Origin: Limanda limanda
Lineage: Eukaryota > Chordata > Actinopteri > Pleuronectiformes > Pleuronectidae
Direction: 5' to 3'
Assembly (NCBI RefSeq): GCF_963576545.1
Contig: NC_083646.1
Location: forward strand, 28,525,027-28,589,026
Length of the DNA: 64,000 nucleotides
How positions within the stretch are numbered: position 1 is the first letter of the stretch; each line of letters starts with the position of its first letter. The notes beneath the pieces were generated by a model, which ran no database searches, had not been told where the DNA came from, and saw only the letters and a list, made by a program, of their open reading frames with translations. Shown piece after piece: positions 11,161 through 21,975 of the stretch. A program made the position numbers and the translations under genes.

Positions 11161-13970
11161 CAATCAATCAATCAATCAAATTTTATTTGTATAGCCCATA
11201 TTCACAAATCACAATTCGTCTCATAGGGCTTTAACATGGTGTGACATCCTCTGCCCTTAACCCTCAACAAGAGTAAGGAAAAACTAATAAAAACCCTTTA
11301 ACAGGTAAAAATACGAAGAAACCTCAGAGAGAGCCACATGTGAGGGATCCCTCTCCCTGGACGGACAGAAGTGCAATAGATGTCAATCGTAGGAAAACAT
11401 CATCGAGATTAAAGTTTTTAGCAGCATCGATGAGGGTAAACATTTTAAAGGATAACTTCAGTACTATATGTCAAGCAGTCCTGCTGCAGTCATAGTCTAT
11501 GGTCAGCAGCCAGCAAGATCATGATACACCATCAAGATGGGATCCACTATGATCCACAGTCATTGTCCACTGCCGCCTTTAGGATCCATTATCAGCCGCT
11601 GCCTCGGTCGTGGTCCACCACCACCATCCGATGCCAACGCGACAAAGGATCTTCATTATCACTACGATCAGCCCGCACGATATAGAATCCGCCATACTGG
11701 ATCCACCATTGCGACCTCTGATGCGGGATCCACAAATCGTTATCCATGGTGCGGCCACAGCTGTGGCCCTGCATCTGCGGGCAATAAGGCACAGAAACTC
11801 CGGGGAAGGGGTCAAGTCAGTAACATGTACTGATGAGATATGAATTACTTTGATGTGATAAGGGTGGAGAAGAAGAAGGAGAAGCTAGAAAGAGAAGCTC
11901 CGTGTGTCATGTGTCATAAATTCCCTTTGCGCCTTAGCGTCATCAGGTTTTTTTCCTTGAAGGAGGAGAATTTTAAATTCTATTCTAGATTTAACCGGAA
12001 GCCAGTGTAGCGATGCTAATACTTGAGAAATGTGCTCTATTTTCTTGGTTCTCGTCAGGACACGTGCTGCAGCATTTTGGACAAGCTGCAGAGTCTTTAA
12101 TGACTTACTGCTGGAGCCTGATAATAATGAATTACAATAGTCCAGTCTTGATGTAACAAAGGTGTGGACTAGTTTTTCTGCATCTTTTTGCAAAAGGACA
12201 TGTCCGATTTTTTAGATATTACGCAAGTGGAAAAAGGCGTTCCTAGAAATTTGTTTTAAATGACAATTAAAGGACAAATCAGGATCTAAGATCACTCCCA
12301 AGTTCCTGACTGTTTCATTGGAAGCAAGGGCAATGTCGTCTAGCGCAGCTATATCATTAGATAATGTATGTCTAAGGTGTTTAGGGCCAAGTATTATAAC
12401 CTCCGTTTTATCTGAGTTTAATAAGAGAAAATTGCGGGTCATCCAGGTTTTTATGTCCTTGAGACATGCTCAAGGTTTAATTAATTGATGACTTTGTTCA
12501 GGTTTTATTGACAAGTATAAGTGGGTGATATCCGCATAGCAGTGAAAATTCACAGAGTGTGTCCTGATAATGTTTCCTAGCGGAAGAATAAAATTGGGCC
12601 GAGCACAGAGCCCTGTGGAACACCATGGTTAACTATGGTGCGCACAGATAACTCATCATTAATGTGTACGAATTGGGAGCGATCAGAAAAATAAGATTTA
12701 AACCAGTTTAGGGCGGTTCCATTAATGTTAATTAACTGTTTTAGTCTCTGCAATAAAATGTGATGGTCAATTGTGTCGAATGCTGCACTGAGATCTAACA
12801 GAACTAGGACAGACACAAGTCCCTGATCTGAAGCTATTAAAAGGTCATTAGTGACTTTTGCCAAGGCTGTCTCTGTGCTGTGATTAGCTCTAAACCCAGA
12901 CTGAAAGTCTTTATTTAGATTATTTTCCTGGAGAAACTCACACAGCTGATTGGCTACAACTTTTTCTTAGATTTTAGACAGGAAGGGGAGATTAGATATT
13001 GGCCTGTAATTGGCTAAAACCTCTGGGTTTTGGGTGCGTTTTTTGAGTAGGGGTTTGATTACAGCTATTTTAAAAGACTGTGGTACATAACCTGATGATA
13101 ATGACAAATTGATTGTGTTAAGTAACAAACTATCTTTTAGGGGCAGAATTTCTTTAAGTAATTTTGTAGGAATGGGATCTAAGATACAGGTTGTTGGTTT
13201 AGAACCTGAGATTATTTTGGTGAACTGATCACGGGTGATCAGAGAGAAGCTGTCTAAATAATGGGAAGGATTCTCAGCCATTTCTGAGATCTCTGTTGTT
13301 GGGTGGGTATTAGTGCCAATTAAGGGCAGGAGATGGTTGATTTTATTTCTAATAGTTAGAATTGTATCAGTAAAAAAAGGTCATAAAGATATTGCTATTT
13401 AGGGATCAAGCAATACTGGGTTCGGTGGAGGTGTTACTCTCTGTCAGCCTGGCTACAGTACTGAGGGAAACCTGGGGTTTGTTGTTATTCTCTTCTATTA
13501 GTTTTGAATAATAGGCAGCTCTTGCTTTGTTGAGGGCCTTTTTATATTCTTTAACACTACTCTTCCAGTCTAGGAGATTTTCAACACTGTTGCTGGAGCG
13601 CCACTTCCTTTCGGGTTTTCTTGATATTTGTTTCAACTCATTTGTCTTGGAATTATACCACGGAGCTAATTTGCTATGTTTGACATGTTTCTTTATTAGA
13701 GGCGCTATTGAGTCTAATGTTAATCTTAATGAGTCTGCAGAGCTATTGACGAGGTGGTCAATCTCAATGGAGCTCGGGTTTTTAAAGAATTTGTTGTTTA
13801 TGTCGACGGATAATACAGGTTTAAATGTAATCGGAATTATTTCCTTCAATTTAGCTGCTCTGCTTCCTGGTCCCAACTCTGGGTTGTCATGTGATAGACT
13901 GGGTAATATTCCTAGATAAGAGAGATGCTCCATCCCAAGTGGGATGAACGCCGTCCCTCCTAGCAAGACC
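11161..13970 (-). mobile_element. L2-clade LINE, 5'-truncated, with mutated reverse transcriptase
   Basis: Minus-strand frames between 11,885 and 13,966 give, in order, a linker region, the RT start (AVIKPLLKKRTQNPEVLANY then RPISNLPFLSKI), the palm (LVLLDLSAAFDTIDHHILL), HGVPQGSVLGPILF, the catalytic box, and a C-terminal part with [11 protein letters not shown] and [16 protein letters not shown]. These are typical of fish L2-type LINEs. The catalytic box reads FHCYADITHLYL: the expected YADD is YADI, so the enzyme is inactive. The frame is broken in several places, and the N-terminal endonuclease is missing. The 3' end is AATC-repeat DNA at 11,161-11,180 followed by a UTR-like tail. Confidence 0.85.
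11885..13966 (-). pseudogene. Broken L2 reverse transcriptase reading frame
   Basis: The retrotransposon polyprotein is spread over five open segments (13,406-13,966; 12,967-13,281; 12,577-12,864; 12,212-12,442; 11,885-12,193) in shifting frames with stops between them. The residues for nucleic-acid synthesis are partly kept (LDLSAAFDTIDH), but the second catalytic aspartate of the YADD box, near 12,528, is isoleucine. There is no apurinic endonuclease domain. The pseudogene belongs to the LINE copy, not to the host. Confidence 0.8.
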
Positions 13971-14202
13971 AGGTTTCCTCCAAAAAGTTTGCCAATAATC
14001 TACAAAGCCCACACCATTTACAGGACACCACCTTGTGAATGTCATCCCTGATGCGTTGGCTCTCTGGCCAATAGGGAAGCAGAAAATGTTGGCGGGTGTT
14101 TGTGCAGCATGAAATTTCTAATGTCTTAACGGCACTGAATCAATCTAGAGTTGTTATGCTAATTTTGTTTGTGTTTTTAATGTTCCTTTGGCATGCAGTC
14201 TA
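13971..14202. other. Short unassigned spacer
   Basis: Sits between the truncated 5' end of the L2 LINE and the SINE copy. No coding potential or repeat was recognised. Confidence 0.4.
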
Positions 14203-14360
14203 TATAATTTGAGTAGAACGGATGACAGTACTAATTCAACATCTATGAGGGGGCATTTTGGGTTCAGCCTCTTGCCAAGAGATACTTTGGCATGGGCTGG
14301 GATTCAAACCACCAACCTTCTGCTAGTTTTTCTGATTAATACATATGCTCTATCTAGTAT
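14203..14360 (-). mobile_element. tRNA-derived SINE, head and body
   Basis: The minus strand reads AGAAGGTTGGTGGTTTGAATC, a B-box of the tRNA type (GGTTTGAATCCC at 14,310-14,299), preceded by a degenerate tRNA-like head and followed by CTCTTGGCAAGAGGCTGAAC and CAAAATGCCCC. This body matches the copies at 23,296 and 21,815, which have the shared tail. It is a polymerase-III type SINE common in teleosts, older and more diverged than a fresh insert. Confidence 0.6.
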
Positions 14361-17101
14361 ATTTAAAAAAAAATCTTCTCTGATATCTTTTTTAATGTGA
14401 TCTCTTATCATTTTGACCAGCTGAGTTTGGTGCTCTCTTATGCATACCAGGTGCTGGCAATCTGAAGTGTACCAAGTTGAATCACGAGAAGAAGGGAGGG
14501 AAGAAACAGCATATTATTAAGTTGTTCATTCTTGTCTTTCCGTCCTTGATAAGATTAACTGTAGCCTGAATATGGTGCTGTGGATTTCTTATTCATTGTA
14601 AAACCTTTGAAAACTAATAGGAATAACATTTTTGGCAGTTTTTGTTCATTGTATTCTCATCCTTTACTTACTATCAGATTAGATGGGTGGATTAACCTAT
14701 GTGGTCTGTTTATCTTTTTGAGTGCTTTTTATTTCAGACATTAATAAATCTTGAATGATCTAATCATCAAGAAAAAATCTAGTTGAAAAGTAATTTAACA
14801 TATTGAAATAAAATGAAAAACTAGGGGTCAGATCTCATCTTTAGATAAAATCCAATTTATAAGTGTTTTCACATCTAATCCATTTTGTTTGGTTAAAACA
14901 AATTCTGAATTTGCCCAGTTAGTGCGGGTTGATTTGGGTTAGTGAGAAAACTAGTGAGTAATCTAGTCTCGACCGAGAAGACTGAGGCAGCTCAAAAAGA
15001 AGATCTCTTTTGTGAAAGCAAATACATAAAAAACGGTATTGTTGAGAAAGTTGATATTGGATGTGACTACGAATAAATCCATCTACTGCTCATGAACTGT
15101 TCAGACATTAATCTTAATTATAATCAATCTGAATAAGCAATTTCTATGTTCATCTTTTGGTAACCATGGTAACATGTGTGTAAGCAGATGAGTGGAGGAC
15201 TATACCCCTAAACCACCGTTAAAACTGTGGTCTGTGTAATATACTTTGTTATCCCTCAGTCTATTGAGTAGTGATCCCACTGTTATATCCCCAGAATATT
15301 GCATTATCCATTTTTCGTGTGATGAGCTTACATACAAAGTCAATGCAAAAACATTTTCACAAAAGCCAATCAGCGCTGAGAATTAAAGATGTTATATTCA
15401 CTGGACTCGAAGAAGCTTACACAAACAAATAAACAAATGTTTTTGTTCGAAAGACTCTTTTTTTGGTACCAAACTGATCGTGTGGGTACTTAAACAACCT
15501 TAACTGTTTTGGACATGTGTCCTTATCCTCTAAATCAAAAAAGTCATCTTGACCCGTCTCTGCTTCAGCTTGGTGGCTGGCTCCTTTTCTTTCTTTTCAT
15601 TTGTCTCTCTAGTCTTCCCTCTCACTCTCTAATCTTTCATCGTATCTATATGTGCTTCTCTTTCTCCCCTAAATTTTGAAAATAAACAAATAGCATATGT
15701 TACTAACAAAGAACGTGTTTGAATAAAGATGTGATGTTTAGAATGAAGTCCTCTGACATAATGTATGTACTGCCACACTAAAAATGTTTGCGTTAACTAT
15801 CTGTCAACTTTTTCATCTGGTTCTTCCTGCTCAATCTCTCTCCCCTCTCCATCTTCCTCTTTCCCTCTTTGCACTGACAATAACACACACATATAATGTA
15901 CGGAAATACAAAACAACATATGTGATAATAAATGAAGCCAACACACAGGGCATTTATAACATAAATATATGTAAGAAGTGAATGGGGAGAATCCACATTA
16001 GCTGACAGTTTTTCATTACACTGCTTAGTATTGTAAAAATTATTGTGATGTCCACTGCAAAGAGTGTAGGGACAACAGTAGCTAACGTGTCTTTATAACA
16101 ATGTGGTCTTGACTACCGGTCCACTTTCTTAACTGGTTCAAGCTCTCTTTCTCTCTGTCCATCCTGCTCTCTCTTTCCATTCTCCTATCTACCTCTTTTC
16201 TCTGACAATAACACATTAACATATTGCATGGAAACAGACAAAAATATAGATTTATAACTGTGTGGTCTTGACTACATGTCTACTTTTTTCGCTTGGCGAT
16301 GCTCTCTTTCTCTCTATCCATTCTGCTCTTTCTCCATCTCTGTCGCACTATCATCCTCTGTTCCTCTTTGTACTGTCAACCAGATGGGAAACATAACAAC
16401 CAAAGGATTTATAGTATGATACGAGGTATGAAGATGTGACTCTATGTGAATCTTTTAAATTATAATTAAGTATTGGGTTGCTTTGCTCACTTTAGCAGGT
16501 AACATCATTTGGACCTTACACTTTCACCTCAACGTGGCTGTATTCTTGAAATAAATATTCGGATATCCATCTTTGGAAAAACAGACATTTCTTTAGGGTT
16601 GTATAAATAAGACTTTTTACCACAGCTAACCTCTTTTATGCCCCAGCAAGTTCATGTTCCATTTGAAACAAAACAGAAAGATGTCTGGAGCTCTAATGCT
16701 TCAATTTACTGCCCATAATTGAACTTACAATAGTTCCTAGAGACAAATTCTGTCATAATGACACATAGTGATTATTTAAAACAAAAATTAGATGAATCAC
16801 TTAAGTCGTTGGCTCTCCGTTGTTAAATTAAAACTGACCAACACTGTTCCAACACTGTTAGCAGCAAACATAAGTCCCAATTTTCCACGTTTTTTTTTTA
16901 TATCAGGCGACATTATTATATTTTTAGGGGTGCTGAGAGTAATTATAGGGGTACTCCAGCACCCTTAAAAAGATGCTGAACTTGCTCGTAGGGTTTATTC
17001 CTATTACTCATGCAAGTAATGCAAGAAAACACAAGTTATCACACAGTACGAATCGTGAAAATTTTCATTGCGTTTGGTGTGAAGGCAGCATTAGAGGCAG
17101 A
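14361..17101. other. Intergenic DNA, no gene recognised
   Basis: AT-rich, with pyrimidine-rich stretches containing CTCTCTTTCTCTCT-like text at about 15,820-15,870, 16,140-16,200 and 16,305-16,370. These recur about every 150-450 bp together with GACAATAACACA, which suggests an old local duplication. No exons or transposon ends were identified. Confidence 0.5.
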
Positions 17102-17290
17102 TTAAAGGGATAGTTAACTTAAAAATGAAACTTCACTCATTATCTAATCAACACTATGCTGATGGAGGGGTGGGTACAGTGTTTGAGAATTTAACATAAA
17201 GACAGGAAATTTGTGCAATAGAAGTAAGCATGTTTTTGTAACTGAGAGTAGAGTTATTAAAAACCATTTGAATTCTTTAAGGTAGCAAAG

Positions 17291-17659
17291 ATGTCTCGTA
17301 AAAGACCTTTCCCAGGCCCAGGACAAAAGGGAAATCTATTGTATTATTTAAAGAACCAGCCAAGTCAGAAAAGACAGACAAACACACTGACAGAACAGTC
17401 CGACCAAATTATAGAAACAACAGGGCAACAGACAGAGGAGCAACACACAGGACAGAGAGAGCAACAGACAGGACAAACTGACAAACAAGTAGAGGAGCAA
17501 CAGACAGGACCGATAGAAGCACATGCAGAGGAGCAACAGACAGGACAGACAGACAAACATGTAGAGGAGCAACACACAGGACAGAGAGAGCCTGAGACGG
17601 GACAGAGAGAGCAACAGACACTAATATTGTGTCATTTTTTGCTGAACATAAATCATTAA
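17291..17659 (+). CDS. Repeat-rich 122-residue frame, possible transposon exon
   Basis: Open frame starting MSRKRPFPGPGQKGNLLYYL and continuing into repeats of about 12 residues built around EEQQTGQTDKHV. At DNA level GAGGAGCAACAGACAGG recurs at 17,492 and 17,528, with a near copy at 17,564: a 36-bp period. The start resembles the basic N-terminus of transposon proteins, but no zinc finger or catalytic domain follows and no downstream exon was found. It lies just inside the left end of the 4.5-kb TTAA element, so it may be the remnant first exon of that element's protein. It is very hydrophilic, with no membrane segment. I do not recognise the family; it could also be a chance frame kept open by the 36-bp repeat. 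Confidence 0.35.
   Translation: MSRKRPFPGPGQKGNLLYYLKNQPSQKRQTNTLTEQSDQIIETTGQQTEEQHTGQREQQTGQTDKQVEEQQTGPIEAHAEEQQTGQTDKHVEEQHTGQREPETGQREQQTLILCHFLLNINH
17455..17625 (+). repeat. 36-bp tandem repeat
   Basis: Units starting GAGGAGCAACAGACAGGAC at 17,492 and 17,528, and a variant at 17,564, with degenerate units on either side. Because 36 is a multiple of three, the repeat codes for a 12-residue repeat in the surrounding frame. Confidence 0.75.
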
Positions 17660-17789
17660 CTGCTCTTAATAATACAATTATTAACAATAGAGGTTAGGTT
17701 TCAGTAAAGAATTAGTTGAATACCATTGTAGTCAAAATGTCAATCAACCTACATTGGTCAAATCTTAAACACAGGTCTATTAATTAGGC

Positions 17790-18077
17790 CATATTGTGTT
17801 GGAGAGACGGCCCGCGAGCTGACCGGCAGGCCGGGCCCCGGCTCCACCGGCCCGGTTAGCCCGCGAGCTAACGCTAGCCGGGCCGTGTAGCGAGACTATG
17901 ATGTGTATTTCGCTCGTAATCCCATTTGACGCCATCTAGCGTATCGTTTTTGACATAGATGAACCACAACAAATCGCGGGAGTTGTTTTCCAGAGTTTTT
18001 GGGACGGCAGACATGCTAGATACCCAAATTAACGTGTAGAAGCACTACAAAAGTGGAATTTTCATAATATGTCCCCT
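17790..18077. mobile_element. GC-rich fragment ending in a TTAA-type transposon terminus
   Basis: Ends TTTTCATAATATGTCCCCT directly followed by TTAA (18,078-18,081). The same kind of end (GCATAATATGTCACCT then TTAA) occurs at 41,086. The interior at 17,800-17,890 is GC-rich and CpG-rich. The left terminus was not found, so the left limit is approximate. Confidence 0.45.
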
Positions 18078-18537
18078 TTAAACCAAAATTTCCTTGGGGT
18101 GGACCTTCAGCTATGTCTTTGCTTCACAGAATGTAACCAATTTGGTCCATCCCCAGTAGGCCGCCCCTATCAACGACTTTAGGCCCCACAAACCACCAGA
18201 ATGCAGGGCACAACATGGGTACAACGCCAAATTAATTCAAATTCCCTGATATTTGAGCCACCAACGTGTGTGGCTGCGTGCGCGGCAACATTTTGGTCAC
18301 CTCCGACAAAAACTCCAAGGTTTTTTTAAAAGTTGGCAGCTCTAGTACATAGCTGTACCAACACAATTTTACTGGTCATTATCCTCAATATTTAAGATTA
18401 AACTGATTTGAGTGACAGGCAGAATGTAAAAAATAAAATGTATCTCCACCAACAATGTGCATTGCATGGAACTAAATAAAATTGCAACAACTTAAAAGTG
18501 CATGGTATTATATCAAGGAAATGTGTTTCAAATTTTC

Positions 18538-20450
18538 CAGAATTTCCTCTATTAGCTCACCTTAATGAGGTGAATAACATCATACTGTTACAAATATGAA
18601 CTGTAATTGCTTGCTGGACTAACATGCCTATTAACTTGGATGTAATTTGCCTACATTTACCATCTAATGAGAGAAAATGGCATCTTTCTGACTTGGCAAG
18701 AGCAGTGAAGTCAGGTTTATAAGTTATCAGGGCAATGCGCATGCTGTCATGTAGATAATGGTCAGTAAGGGAATTGCGATTGTGAGTTTTAATGGAATTC
18801 ATGTGAGAGAATTATGGCTCACAAGTGTATGTTGAACCAAACATTGTTCAAAGTGCAAGATCCCTTGAGTGTGGAAATTTCTCACGGCTGACTTCATGGG
18901 TCCAGAATTTTTCAAAACCTGCATGCTGCCATGACTGTTGCAAGTCACCTGACGACTAAATGTCAATGGTTTCCAGTTGTAAAGACCCCTCATCCACAGA
19001 GTATAAATGCTCCCTTCCTTTCAATGCAAAGTCAGATTTAACGTTCACACAGAAAGGATCCTTTACAAATGTCATAATTCCACTGTGGATGCTAAAATCA
19101 TGAAACCTTGAGGCAAGGTTGTTTTTCAACGAGTCAATGAAGCCTGCCATCATTCCTGTAATTTGTAGGCCAGAACTCCTCAATGTGGGGAAGTGGAGCA
19201 TCCTTTGAAAAGCATGAAGCTTCTCCACAAGCTCCGCGGCTGTTTTATCCCTGCCCTGCAACTCCATGTTGAGTTGGTTCAAATGGTGGAAAACGTTGCT
19301 CAAAAAGCAAACAGTGGCATTAAACTCATAATTTTCCAGAGACAGAAACTTGCCAGCTTTTTTCAACTTTCAAGACTGGCGAAACACCAGAATTTCCTCT
19401 CTTAGCTCACAAAAATGTTTCAATGCGTTTCCTTTGCTAAGCCATCTAATGTCATTGTGAATGAGCAAATCTTTATATTCAGCAGACATGTCAGCTAATA
19501 GCTTGCGTAAAAGGCAGTGCTGTAAACTGGAAGTTGACCGGATAAAATTTATGATGGCCATGACAGAGTCCATGGCCTCTTTCAACTCACAGGAGGCTCT
19601 GGTGGATGAAGCAATGAAGCGATCTCATCTGCGGAGCCGCGGCTGCCATCCTCGCAGCTAGTCCCTACTCCCTGCCCGCCATCGAGGGTGCACCATCAGT
19701 CACCAACATGTTGACGCGTGCCAAATCATAGTTGTTCACTTCAAAGAATGAAACGATTTTGGTGAAGTGAATCTCACCGGTAGTATGTCCCTCCATGGGA
19801 ATTAGTCCAAGCAGATCCTCACAAAAACATTCCCCATCAACAAATCGCACATAGAGGCACAGCTGTGCAACATCACTGTTATCGGTCGACTCATCCACGG
19901 CCAGAGACATCACTTCGGCTTTCCTCAGATTGTCCAAAAGCGTCTTGAAAACGTCCAATGCAAGGGACTCCACTCTCCTCATATTTGACGAGTCAGATAT
20001 TGGAACTTGCTTGATGGAATCAATAACGCTTTTTCGTGTTTTCTCATCTGCTACCGGCTCCTCAATGAATGCCAGCATACACTCCTTGACCATCTCGGGG
20101 TCTGTAAACAGCTTTTTCTTTTTAGCCAATATCCATGCCACTTGTAACAATGCCACCTTTGCTCTCTCTTGATCCGTAGAGGCCCGAAATAAAGTTTGAC
20201 ATCTTCGCTCATAACAAGATTTGAGGCTCAATATCCTCTGCTTCCGAGCAGCAGAGCCCAGTGGGAAAGTGACATCAGTCAAGTTAGCATGCGCCGTCTT
20301 CAAATGCCTTCTCAAATTGTACTCTTTACACACTGCGAGGCACTCACTGCAGATTAAACAGACCGGGTTCCTACTATCCACAGTAATAAATACATATTTC
20401 TCTGTCCATTCATTTTTGAACTGCCTATTTTCTGAGTCAACTTTTTTTTT
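18538..20450 (-). pseudogene. hAT transposase pseudogene (ZBED5/SCAND3-like)
   Basis: On the minus strand, segments with FKNEWTEKYVFI, a BED-type zinc finger (PVCLICSECLAVC, then LRRHLKTAH), LAVDESTDNSD, LVTDGAPSMAGRE, LLIHNDIRWLSKGNALKHF and MFGSTYTCEP follow the order of hAT transposases in the ZBED5/SCAND3 group. They are homologous along their length to the intact copy at 50,097. The first two catalytic aspartates are kept (AVDES, VTDGA). The gene is dead: the frame shifts near 19,665, 19,370, 18,957 and 18,800, and a stop codon directly follows the catalytic-E motif (CEP then TAA, expected CEAAFS). The start codon is not evident; coding similarity runs past the first ATG at 20,381. Confidence 0.85.
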
Positions 20451-21385
20451 TGTCTCGTTAGCGCAGCTTGAAAGTTACGAGTCGGAACGGTCACAGTGAT
20501 GCACTCTAGAGCAGGAAGGGGCAAATTTGATTGGTCATTTGTTGTCCCTCATAATGTATGTATGGCCAAAACATGCAGTACCTGTTTACTTGGCTTAAAC
20601 GGGTGCATACTGCCACCAACTGCACGTGAGAGTGTACAATTAGCCATAGTTTGCACGCAGTTAATTTTGCATGTGGCGTCAGCTGCATCTCGGGTATGTG
20701 CAGTTACTGTGAGTTACTGACCATGATACTGTGACAAGACAAGATACTGACCACATCTATTTGCAACAGAGAGACTGTGCACTGGTGATTGAAAGTTATG
20801 AAGGCTATTTAGCTGGATGTCTTCTGTAACAGAAGGTTATATTAAATAAAGTTTAGTTAAACCAAAGATTGTTTCATAAATCTGATTGAATTTGTGCTCC
20901 TTAAAAGATAAGAGTGATAAAGGGCTTTAATAATTTAAAATAGTGCTTTTTAAATAATGATTTAATTATTTTCCTGGTACAAAAGGGTGAATGAATAACA
21001 ACAAAAACAAAATAAACAAATATCGGCTTTCGCCTAGATTGTTGTTTTAAACATGGGTAACGGCCAAGAATTTCCATATCGCTGCATCCCTATCACGTAC
21101 TGAATGAGGCTACTGGAGCATTACATTACATTACATTTCATTTAGCTGACGCTTTTATCCAAAGCGACTTACAATAAGAGCATTCAACCCCGAGGGTACA
21201 GACCCAAAACAACAAGAATCAAGAAAGTACAATTTCTTCAAAATAAAGCCAACTACAAAGTGCTATAAGTAAGTGCCATTTAAGTGCTACTTTAAATTTT
21301 TATTCAAGCACACCCCGGGGGCCAGTCCATAGCAGCTCGAGGACCGGATTTGGCCCGCGGGCCGCCTATTGAAGAGCCCTGATTT
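20451..21385 (-). mobile_element. 5' end of the hAT element, with L2 tail insertion
   Basis: The minus strand begins CAGGGCTCTTCAATAGGCGG at 21,385, followed by CCCGCGGGCC, the standard start of this hAT group, and leads to the transposase pseudogene. An L2 3' tail (21,121-21,300) is inserted in it. The opposite terminus (expected near 18.2-18.5 kb) was not identified. Confidence 0.6.
21121..21300 (-). mobile_element. L2-type LINE 3' tail
   Basis: Begins with the ATTACATTACATTACATT microsatellite and continues with CATTTAGCTGACGCTTTTA and CAAAGCGACTTACAATAAG. This is the inverse of the 3' ends at 25,660-25,860 and 28,385-28,585. Only the last ~180 bases of the LINE are present, a typical 5' truncation. 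Confidence 0.85.
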
Positions 21386-21814
21386 AGATCATATTTTAAG
21401 CCTTAATGTCCATTGATATCTTCTTGCGAGGTGCATTCATGGACGTGCAAACGTCCGCTGGCTTAGCTACTTCCGGAAGTGACTTTTAGACTTAAAACAG
21501 GGTGTAAATGACCTCGTTTCCAGTCGAATATGAATTTAGGGACTTGCAAACACTTTGATTACACTTTGTTTTTTCGGACTCACCCTACTCTCCATCAGCA
21601 AAGTGGGGTGTAGATAATGAGTTTCATTTTTGTGTGAACTATCCCTTTAAGTGTAGTTCTTATTTTCACCAAATCATGGAGCTACCTCTCAATATTTGAT
21701 TTTATCAATTGATAGAGAATTACAGTTTCATGATATTGTTAGAGTTGGGAATATGGGATGTGGCAAATAATGTTCTCATATCTGAAAATTATAGCACTGT
21801 AGTTTCACAAGGTA

Positions 21815-21975
21815 TGCATTCATGAAGGGGACCTCATTGCTAGATAATGAAACCCAAATTGCCCCTCACATAGAAGCACTGAATGTGTAAATGGCAATAA
21901 CCTGTACTGTAAAATGCTTGTAGTGGTCATCAAGACGAGAGAAGTGCAATATAAATACAGACCATTTACCATTGC
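21815..21975 (+). mobile_element. SINE body and tail
   Basis: Contains AAACCCAAATTGCCCCTC, TGTACTGTAAAATGCTTG, AGTGGTCATCAAGACGAG and AATACAGACCATTTACCATT. This is the same order as the copies at 23,296 and 35,770, and the body matches the tRNA-headed copy at 14,203. The tRNA head is missing here. Confidence 0.65.

Larger units (their letters stand above)
17106..21646. mobile_element. TTAA-flanked transposon, 4.5 kb, with nested insertions
   Basis: Begins AGGGATAGTTAACTT and ends AGTTCACAC-type text inverted (AACTATCCCT). TTAA stands exactly on both sides (17,102-17,105 and 21,647-21,650), the target duplication of piggyBac- or Kolobok-type elements. The next ~70 bases (CACTCATTATC, GATGGAGGGGTGGGTA) and the right half (CTTCCGGAAGTG, AAAACAGGGTGTAAATGAC) match the shorter copies in ptpn2 intron 6 and cep76 intron 12. 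Inside it lie a repeat-coding frame (17,291), a TTAA-type end (18,077), a hAT pseudogene on the opposite strand, and an L2 tail. The superfamily is inferred only from the TTAA. Confidence 0.65.

Noticed and set aside
13527..13919. 130-codon plus-strand frame
   Set aside because: It is the antisense shadow of the L2 LINE coding strand.
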